A DNA stretch of 64,000 bases from Geodermatophilus ruber (GTDB lineage: Bacteria > Actinomycetota > Actinomycetes > Mycobacteriales > Geodermatophilaceae): positions 1 through 64,000 of the forward strand of contig NZ_FOSW01000003.1 of the NCBI RefSeq assembly GCF_900114385.1, written 5' to 3'. The position numbers and the translations under genes were made by a program. Shown in pieces: positions 57,861 to 64,000 of the stretch; positions within the stretch are counted from its first letter, which is position 1; each line of letters starts with the position of its first letter. The notes below the pieces were generated by a model. That model was not told where the DNA came from. It saw only the letters and a program-made list of their open reading frames with translations, and made no database searches.

Positions 57861-59806
57861 CGCTGCCCGCCCCCAACCTGGACGACCGGCGCTTCCAGGA
57901 CCTCGTCGACGACGCCAAGCGGTACGTGCAGGTCCACTGCCCCCAGTGGACCGACCACAACGTCTCCGATCCCGGCGTGACGCTCATCGAGACGTTCGCG
58001 ATGGTGACCGACCAGCTCTTCTACCGACTCAACCGCGTGCCCGACCGGCTCTACGTGCGCTTCCTCGAGCTGCTCGGCCTCACCTTCGTGCGGCCGACCC
58101 CGGCGACCACCGAGGTCACCTTCTGGCTGTCGGCACCGCAGGAGGAGGTCGTCCGGGTGCCGGCGGGCACCGAGGTCGCGACACGGCGGACCACCGTCGA
58201 CGAGGCGATCACCTTCGAGACCACCGGAGACCTGCCGATCGTCCCCTGCGCCATGGCCGCGCTGGCGGTGAAGACCGAGGACGCCGGGGAAGTCACCGAC
58301 CGCACCGACGACTGGCGGGTCGGCACGGCGGTGCCGGCGTTCTCGGCCGTGCCGGTGCAGGGCGACGCGCTCCTGGTGGGGCTGTCCGACGCCGTCCCGC
58401 GCTGCGCGGTCACGCTCCGCCTGGAGTGCGACGCCAGCGGCGCCGGCATCCGCCCCGACGACCCGCCGTGGCTGTGGGAGGCCTGGAACGGCGGGTACTG
58501 GGAGGCCTGCGAGCTCGAGGAGGGTGCGGACGGGACCGGCGGGTTCAACCAGCCCGGCGACATCGTCCTGCACGTGCCGCCCAGCCACCGGACCTCGCTC
58601 GTCGCCGGGCACCGGGCCGGCTGGCTGCGGTGCCGCGTCGTCCAGCGGCACGAGCGGCAGCGGCTCTACGAGGAGCCCCCGCTGATCCACCGGATCTCGG
58701 CCTTCACCATCGGCGGCACGATCCCGGCCGTTCACCAGGAGACGGTCCGCCAGGAGGTCGTGGGGCTCTCGTCCGGGGTGCCGGGGCAGCGCTTCGGCCT
58801 CGCCCGCGGGCCGGTGCTCGACGGCCCCGTGGTGGTCGAGGTGGCCGGGCCGGACGGCTGGCGCGCCTGGACCGAGGCACCGGCGTTCGACCTCGGCGCC
58901 GCCGACGCCGAGCACTTCGTCCTCGACGTCGCCTCCGGGCAGATCGTCTTCGCGCCCGCCGTGCGGGACGTCGGCGGCCGCATCCGGCGCCTCGGCGCGG
59001 TGCCCCCGGCTGCCGCGCCGATCCGGGTGACCTACCGGGTCGGCGGGGGCGCCGATGGCAACGTGCTCCGGGGCGCCATCCGGACCCTGCGCAGCCAGGT
59101 GCCGGTCGTGACGCGGGTGGAGAACCGCCGGGCCGCCGCCGGCGGGGTCAACGGCGAGGACCTCGACAGCGCCCGATCACGTGCACCGGCGTTCCTGCGG
59201 ACCCGCGACCGGGCGGTGACCAGGGCCGACTACGAGTACCTGGCCCGCGACGCCGACCCGCGGGTCGCACGCGTCCGGGCGCTCACCGGCCGGGACGACG
59301 AGCCGGCGGTGATCCGCGTCGTCCTCGTCCCCGCGCTGGCCGGTGACGCGGCCCGGCCCCCCATGCCGGGGGACTTCGCCCCGAGCAAGGAACTGCTCGC
59401 GCGCGTGGCCGCCCACCTCGACGAACGCCGGGTGCTCGGGACGCGGCTGATCGTGTCTCCGCCGCACTTCCAGTGGATCTCGGTCGAGGTCTCCCTCCGC
59501 GTCCCGCCGACCGCGGACGCCGGCCGGGTCCGGCGGGACGCCCTGGCGACGGTCCACCGGTGCCTGCACCCCCTGCGCGGTGGACCGGAGGGCACCGGCT
59601 GGCCGTTCGGGCGCAGCGTCACGTCCGGCGAGCTGCTCGCCGCCCTGCAGCGGGTCCTGGGCGTCGAGGCACCCGAGGCGGTGCGCCTCTTCCGGGTCGA
59701 TACCGCCACGCGGACCCGGTCGACCGGCTGGACCAACAAGGTGGAACTGGGGCCCGGCGTGCTGCCGTTCTCCTTCGACCCCAGCGTGGTGGAGGCGGCG
59801 ACGTGA
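57857..59806 (+). CDS. baseplate J/gp6-like wedge protein (Afp11-like)
   Basis: This 649-residue putative baseplate assembly protein starts with GTG. Its opening LDDRRFQDLVDDAKRYVQVH and DPGVTLIETFAMVTDQLFYR are typical of eCIS and related baseplate proteins. The C-terminal gp6/J-like region has RAVTRADYEYLARDADPRVA and VAAHLDERRVLGTRLIVSPP. It forms the wedge ring around the spike with gp25. Coupled on both sides by 4-bp overlaps. Confidence 0.93.
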   Translation: MTLPAPNLDDRRFQDLVDDAKRYVQVHCPQWTDHNVSDPGVTLIETFAMVTDQLFYRLNRVPDRLYVRFLELLGLTFVRPTPATTEVTFWLSAPQEEVVRVPAGTEVATRRTTVDEAITFETTGDLPIVPCAMAALAVKTEDAGEVTDRTDDWRVGTAVPAFSAVPVQGDALLVGLSDAVPRCAVTLRLECDASGAGIRPDDPPWLWEAWNGGYWEACELEEGADGTGGFNQPGDIVLHVPPSHRTSLVAGHRAGWLRCRVVQRHERQRLYEEPPLIHRISAFTIGGTIPAVHQETVRQEVVGLSSGVPGQRFGLARGPVLDGPVVVEVAGPDGWRAWTEAPAFDLGAADAEHFVLDVASGQIVFAPAVRDVGGRIRRLGAVPPAAAPIRVTYRVGGGADGNVLRGAIRTLRSQVPVVTRVENRRAAAGGVNGEDLDSARSRAPAFLRTRDRAVTRADYEYLARDADPRVARVRALTGRDDEPAVIRVVLVPALAGDAARPPMPGDFAPSKELLARVAAHLDERRVLGTRLIVSPPHFQWISVEVSLRVPPTADAGRVRRDALATVHRCLHPLRGGPEGTGWPFGRSVTSGELLAALQRVLGVEAPEAVRLFRVDTATRTRSTGWTNKVELGPGVLPFSFDPSVVEAAT

Positions 59807-60381
59807 CCGGCGGGACCGTGGAACGCGGCACCGTCGACGGACTTCCCTCGGCGCATCCGCTGGCCGACCTGCTGCCCGGCGTGTATCTCGAGGACGAGCT
59901 GACCCGAGGCCTCACCCGGGGCCTGGACACCGTGCTCGCGCCGGTCTTCCTCACTCTCGACTGCCTCGACGCCTACGTGGACCCGGCGCTCACGCCCGAG
60001 GACTTCCTGCCGTGGCTGGCGTCGTGGGTGGGGGTCTCCCTGATCGAGAGCTGGCCGGCCGAGCGCAAGCGCCGGATCGTCGCCACGGCTGTGGCCCGGC
60101 ACCGGGACAGGGGGACCCGGGACGGGTTGCGTACCCACCTGGAGCTCGTGACCGGCGGGCAGGTCGAGGTCCACGACAGCGGCGGCACGGTCTGGTCCGA
60201 CGACCCCGACGTCGAGCCGCCCGGTGACCCGGTCCCCGGCCTGCGGCTGACCGTGCGCGTGCCGATCCCGGCGTCGGTGGACGTGGAGCGGCTCACCGCG
60301 ATCGTGCGTGAGGCCCGTCCGGCGCACCTGCCGTTCACCGTCGAGGTCGCGCAGCGGACCACCGCGGAGGCCGCACCCTGA
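59803..60381 (+). CDS. tail protein I / gp7-like baseplate protein (Afp12-like)
   Basis: This 192-residue protein starts with GTG overlapping the J-like gene. The region HPLADLLPGVYLEDELTRGL, DALTPEDFLPWLASWVG-like and RHRDRGTRDGLRTHLELVTG fits phage tail protein I/eCIS Afp12. It is shorter than Afp12, as usual in actinobacterial loci. It is the last plus-strand structural gene in the window and converges with the regulator gene, with only 4 bp between the stops. Confidence 0.85.
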   Translation: MTGGTVERGTVDGLPSAHPLADLLPGVYLEDELTRGLTRGLDTVLAPVFLTLDCLDAYVDPALTPEDFLPWLASWVGVSLIESWPAERKRRIVATAVARHRDRGTRDGLRTHLELVTGGQVEVHDSGGTVWSDDPDVEPPGDPVPGLRLTVRVPIPASVDVERLTAIVREARPAHLPFTVEVAQRTTAEAAP

Positions 60382-60385
60382 GCCG

Positions 60386-63361
60386 TCACACGGCGGGGGA
60401 GGGGCTCGCACGCGCGGCGGGGACGCCCAGGTCGTCCAGCACCTCCGCGTACTCGCGGCGGGCCCGGGCGGCGGCCGCGCTGTCGCCGTGCCGGTCGTAG
60501 GCGGAGATCAGCAGCCGCCAGGACTCGTCGGCGAAGGGGTCGATCTCGACTCCCCGGCGGGCCGCGGTGACCCCTGCCGCCAGCTCCCCGGCGGCCAGGT
60601 GCAACCCGGCGAGCCGCGCGCAGGCCCGCGCGGCCCGGACCCGCATCCGGTCCCGTTCCCGGACCACCCACTCGGCCGCGCCCTCCTCGGGGAGCAGCTC
60701 CCCGCGGTACTGGGCCACGGCTCGGCGCAGCGCGGCGACCTCCTCCGGCCTCCGTCGGCCGGCGCGGGCCCGTTCGGCCTCGGACAGCGCGGTGTCGAAG
60801 GCCACGACGTCCACCGTGCTGCCCGGCGGGAGCACGAGGGCGTAGCCCTCTCCTCTCCGCTCGACCAGCCGGGAGGCGCCGCGCGGCCCGTCGGGGGCCA
60901 GGAGGGACCGCACGCTGGAGACGGCGACCTGGAGGCTGTGGGTCGCCTGCTCACCGGCCCGGCCGGGCCACAGCTGCAGCAGCGTGTCCCGGTGCACGGT
61001 GCGCGGGGTGTGCAGCGCCAGCAGCCGGAAGGCACTCGCCGCACGGGGCCGGACCCCGCTCCAGTCGACGACCCGGCCCGCCACCGACAGCTCGAAGCTG
61101 CCGAGGCAGCGCAGCTCCACCGGAGCGGTACGGCCGTGCTCCGTGCCGTCCCGCTGCCGGACCGCCGCGGTTGCGACGGCCGGGGAACCGCCGGCACCGA
61201 CGTGCCCCGCCACGCGCGCGGCCAGCCACTCCGGCCAGGGGATGCCCAGCCGCACCGCGGCCGCGCGCGCCTCCGCGACCGCCCGGCCGGGATCGCGCTC
61301 GGTACCGGCCCCGGCCAGCGCGACCAGGGCCTGGGCGCCCCGGACCCCGGCGGCGCGGCTGGCCGCGTCCGCCCGCCGGACCGCCGCCGCGGCGTCCGCC
61401 GCCCCGTGCGCGGCCGCGCCGAGCGCGGCCAGCGTCAGGATCCAGGCCCGCAGCGTTCCGGCGCCGCGCTCGTCGCACCGCCCGGCAAGCTCCTCGAACA
61501 GCCCGGGCGGCGACCAGCCGTGGGTCAACCCGGCCACCGCCCCGGCCCCGTCGGCGAGCAGCCCGCCCCAGTCGTCCCCCACGGCCCGGCACTCCGCGCC
61601 GATCCGGGTCAACTGGTCCCGGTCGCGCGACTGCAGCCCCCGCAGGACCCGCGCCTGGCGCACGAACCACGTCGCGCCGAGACGCTCGGCGTCCGCGGCG
61701 ATGCGATCGACCTCGACGTCGACCGACGCCCCTGCGGCCACGGCGACGAGGGCGTGCAGCAGCCGGGCCCCGAGGTGCACCAGACCCTGCCCCGACGAGG
61801 CCGGTCCGGGACCGTCGTCCCAGGCCTCGGAGAGGACCTCCTGCAGCGGTCCGCCGGCCGCGGCCAGGTCGCCGCGCAGGAGCGCCGTCATCGCCGCGGC
61901 CAGCCGGTCGCCCGGTCCGCGGCCCGGAACGGCCGGGGAGGCCCCGGGGGACCGGGCCACCGCGTCACGCACCCGGTCGAGCCAGTGGAGGTGCGGCTGC
62001 GGCCGGCCGTCGGTCCACAGCTCCACCAGCCGCCGTTCCCGGGAGGTCCGCTGCCGGTCCACCGGGTCGGGGAAGAGCTGCTCGGCCCGCCGGTACCGGC
62101 CGGCCGCGGCCTGCAGCCGGCCGCTGACGGCGAGCCGCCGGGCCACCGCCGTGCTCAGCCACGGGTCCTCGTCGACGAGCTCGGCCGGCAGCACGTCGTC
62201 CCACCGCGGTCCGGCCTCGGTGTCGATCACCTGACGCCCCGCCCGGCGCAGCAGCTGGGTCGCCCGGTCCCACCGCCCGGCCCGCAGGCAGGCGCGGACC
62301 GCCTCGCCCGACGCCCCCTCCGCCTCCAGGACCTCCGCCGCACGGCCGTACCAGCAGTCGGCCTCCTCGGCCCCGAGCCGCTCCCGCAGAGCGCTCTCGA
62401 GGTGGCGGCGCAGCACCTCGTGGTAGCGGAAGGTCCGGCCGTCGTCGTCGGACGACGTGAGGGCCCCGAGGTGCTCGAGCTGGTCGAGGTCCGCCTGGGA
62501 CCCCGTGGTGCCGAGGAGCTGGTCGCAGCGGGCGGCCGTGACCACCTCGAACACGCTGGTGCGGGCCAGGAAGTCCCGTAGGTGCGCGGGCAGCTCGTCG
62601 AGCACGGTACGGGCGAGGTAGGTGCGCGCCAGCCGCGCCCCGCCGGCCAGGGCCGCGACGGCGCGCCGGCGCTCGACCAGCGGGCGGGACAGGGTGGAGA
62701 GGTGGAACAGCTGCAGGCAGGCGGCCCAGCCGTCGGTGCGACGGGTCAGGGCCGCGATGTCGTCGGGCGGCAGCGGCTCGCCGTAGAAGTCGCGGAACAG
62801 CTCCTCGACCTCCCACGACCGGAACCGCAGGTGGTCGCCGCTGACGACGACCGGCTGCCCCAGCTCGGCCCGGCACAGGTTCAGCGCCGGCATGCGGCGG
62901 GAGGCGAGGACGGCGCTGAACGACGGCGGGCCCCCCGTGAGCAGGCGTTCCAGCTCGGCCTCCCCGGGTGAGCCGATGATCAGCTGGGTGTCGTCCACGA
63001 CGAGGGTGAGCTGCTCCGGCGTCCGTTCCAGGCCCCGCAGCAGGTCTTCCCGGTCCCCGGTCCGCCCGATCGGCGTGCCGGTGCGCAGCAGGGCGTCGGA
63101 GAGCGAGTGCAGCAGGTGCCCGGGATCGGTGTCCTCGTGGGTGACCCGGAGCCAGGCGACTCCGGTCCGCCGGACCGCCGCGAGCTGGGTGAGCAGGGTC
63201 GTCTTGCCGTAGCCGGCCGGCGCGACGACCAGGACCAGGCGGGCGGGCCGCTGCAGGAGGTCGAGCAGCCGGCCGCGCCGGAGGCCCGCCTCCGTCGGCC
63301 ACGGCGGCCGGGGACCCGGCCCGCTCCGCGGTTGCGGCACGGCGGCGGCCACGGCGGTCAC
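60386..63361 (-). CDS. large NTPase regulator with C-terminal BTAD domain
   Basis: This 991-residue signal-transduction protein of MalT/AfsR-like design starts with GTG at 63361. A STAND-type NTPase is near the N-terminus: LVLVVAPAGYGKTTLLTQLA (Walker A ~49-56) and LTLVVDDTQLIIGSPGEAEL (Walker B). A long helical/TPR-like middle follows. From ~735 there is an OmpR/SARP-like winged-helix (ELRCLGSFELSVAGRVVDWS, RPRAASAFRLLALHTPRTVH) and a BTAD (VVAFDTALSEAERARAG and VEIDPFADESWRLLISAYDR). It adjoins the eCIS genes tail to tail and is a candidate regulator. Confidence 0.88.
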   Translation of the reverse strand: MTAVAAAVPQPRSGPGPRPPWPTEAGLRRGRLLDLLQRPARLVLVVAPAGYGKTTLLTQLAAVRRTGVAWLRVTHEDTDPGHLLHSLSDALLRTGTPIGRTGDREDLLRGLERTPEQLTLVVDDTQLIIGSPGEAELERLLTGGPPSFSAVLASRRMPALNLCRAELGQPVVVSGDHLRFRSWEVEELFRDFYGEPLPPDDIAALTRRTDGWAACLQLFHLSTLSRPLVERRRAVAALAGGARLARTYLARTVLDELPAHLRDFLARTSVFEVVTAARCDQLLGTTGSQADLDQLEHLGALTSSDDDGRTFRYHEVLRRHLESALRERLGAEEADCWYGRAAEVLEAEGASGEAVRACLRAGRWDRATQLLRRAGRQVIDTEAGPRWDDVLPAELVDEDPWLSTAVARRLAVSGRLQAAAGRYRRAEQLFPDPVDRQRTSRERRLVELWTDGRPQPHLHWLDRVRDAVARSPGASPAVPGRGPGDRLAAAMTALLRGDLAAAGGPLQEVLSEAWDDGPGPASSGQGLVHLGARLLHALVAVAAGASVDVEVDRIAADAERLGATWFVRQARVLRGLQSRDRDQLTRIGAECRAVGDDWGGLLADGAGAVAGLTHGWSPPGLFEELAGRCDERGAGTLRAWILTLAALGAAAHGAADAAAAVRRADAASRAAGVRGAQALVALAGAGTERDPGRAVAEARAAAVRLGIPWPEWLAARVAGHVGAGGSPAVATAAVRQRDGTEHGRTAPVELRCLGSFELSVAGRVVDWSGVRPRAASAFRLLALHTPRTVHRDTLLQLWPGRAGEQATHSLQVAVSSVRSLLAPDGPRGASRLVERRGEGYALVLPPGSTVDVVAFDTALSEAERARAGRRRPEEVAALRRAVAQYRGELLPEEGAAEWVVRERDRMRVRAARACARLAGLHLAAGELAAGVTAARRGVEIDPFADESWRLLISAYDRHGDSAAAARARREYAEVLDDLGVPAARASPSPAV

Positions 63362-64000
63362 CTCTCCTGCGCCGGTTCGTCGGCGGCTGCCGGCGGGGCC
63401 CCGGCCCAGCGCGCCGGATCGGACACCTGCGCCGCGGCGGAGTGCACGGCCGCCGGTGCGGCGGCGGCCCGGGCCCGGTTCCCGAGCAGGACCAGTGCGG
63501 CGAGGACGGCGACCGCGAGGAGGCAGACCACCACGGCGGTCCGTCGGCCACGGCGCCGGTCACCGGTGTGCCGGACCTGGAGCGGTTCGTCCCGGGCCGC
63601 GAGCACGGGTGCCCACCGCTGCGGGTCGGGATCGGTCGCCACCGGCGCGTCGACGGCGGCGGTGATCCCGGTCTGCGCCAGGTCGATGTCCACCATGACC
63701 GACGCCGGCGGGGGGACGTCGGTCTCCGGGTCGGCGACGTCGACGGCGACCCGGCCGGGCGCCCACTCGAGGTCGCGCTCCGTCTCCGGCTCGGGCCACC
63801 CGGACGCGTCCGGTCCGCCCGGGACCGGGGACGGCTCCGGGACCGGCGGCGGCTCGGGGACCGGCGGCGGCTCGGGGACCGGCGGGGGCTCGGGAAACGG
63901 CGGGGGCTCGGGAACCGGCGGCGGTGGAGCTGGGGTGGAGCCGGTCTCCAGCCGGGCGCCGGCGGCGATCGCGGCGCCGAGGCACACCGCGTACTTGGGG
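63358..64000 (-). CDS. Hsp70-like protein, C-terminal part (gene continues beyond window)
   Basis: The frame is open to the window edge. The first visible residues, PKYAVCLGAAIAAGARLE, resemble the end of an Hsp70 ATPase domain (D-P-x-x-A-V-x-x-G-A-A). A long Pro-Glu repeat linker (PVPEPPPVPEPP-like, ~40 residues), an acidic stretch and a single membrane helix (VVVCLLAVAVLAALVLLG) follow, then ~45 exported residues. A GTG at 63987 exists but would split the Hsp70-like motif, so the gene most likely starts upstream of the window edge on this strand. Its stop overlaps the regulator start (GTGA). Confidence 0.7.
   Translation of the reverse strand, partial: PKYAVCLGAAIAAGARLETGSTPAPPPPVPEPPPFPEPPPVPEPPPVPEPPPVPEPSPVPGGPDASGWPEPETERDLEWAPGRVAVDVADPETDVPPPASVMVDIDLAQTGITAAVDAPVATDPDPQRWAPVLAARDEPLQVRHTGDRRRGRRTAVVVCLLAVAVLAALVLLGNRARAAAAPAAVHSAAAQVSDPARWAGAPPAAADEPAQER
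63833..63927 (-). repeat. 18-bp repeats encoding Pro-Val-Pro-Glu linker
   Basis: About five tandem copies of an 18-bp unit like GGCTCGGGGACCGGCGGC (plus-strand sense) encode the repeated PVPEPP linker between the Hsp70-like domain and the membrane helix. Confidence 0.7.

Overview
This is a continuous piece of a very GC-rich actinobacterial chromosome. The 23S/5S rRNA end, the frequent GTG starts and 4-bp GTGA/ATGA overlaps, and a gene order matching the Mycobacterium tuberculosis Rv1691-Rv1713 block (TPR, HAD phosphatase, tlyA, nadK, recN, steA, mctB, pyrG, Nudix, xerD, parA, scpA, scpB, rluB, cmk, der) point to Actinomycetota. The overall style suggests Geodermatophilaceae (Blastococcus/Geodermatophilus/Modestobacter-like); the family assignment is an inference.

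Region 1 (1-31.96 kb) is core chromosome: the end of an rRNA operon, an Arg/Gly-rich TPR protein, an SSB-like protein, DUF1015, a TPR/HAD pair, tlyA-nadK-recN, a methyltransferase, a TetR regulator with a nearby palindrome, steA-mctB and an envelope-polymer block (MraY/WecA-like, MurJ-like, GT4, phosphatase-like membrane protein). It continues with pyrG, a Nudix hydrolase, ald, xerD, a ParA/RHH pair, scpAB, a lipoprotein, rluB, aroH, cmk and der, and ends at tRNA-Pro(GGG). Several genes here appear to be leaderless, with a TANNNT box 6-7 nt before the start codon.

Region 2 (about 31.9-41.8 kb) is accessory. The 3' part of tRNA-Pro is duplicated 2.6 kb downstream (45 bp, one mismatch), and each copy is followed by a terminator hairpin. 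The interval encloses a single FAD monooxygenase and no integrase. Beyond it are PAP2 and diacylglycerol-kinase-like genes, two decayed genes (a DUF7144 membrane protein with deletion plus nonsense, and an HD-domain protein with deletion plus frameshift), DUF2252 and a ClC channel.

Region 3 (41.8-60.4 kb) is the most notable part: an extracellular-contractile-injection-system (eCIS/PVC/Afp-like) locus. It has a divergent PAAR tip gene, a LuxR-type regulator, a DUF4255/Pvc16-like cap, an AAA+ ATPase, a zinc-ribbon/TM/PASTA protein and a DUF4157 (eCIS core) metallopeptidase-like protein. A strong hairpin is followed by sheath, tube, two small conserved baseplate/assembly genes, a 931-residue disordered VQR-rich protein, a second tube, a LysM adaptor, a VgrG-like spike, gp25, baseplate J-like and tail protein I. 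No recognisable tape measure, tail fibre or classical toxin is seen inside the window.

Region 4 (60.4-64 kb), on the minus strand, holds a large NTPase-BTAD regulator coupled to the 3' end of an Hsp70-like membrane-anchored gene that runs off the window.
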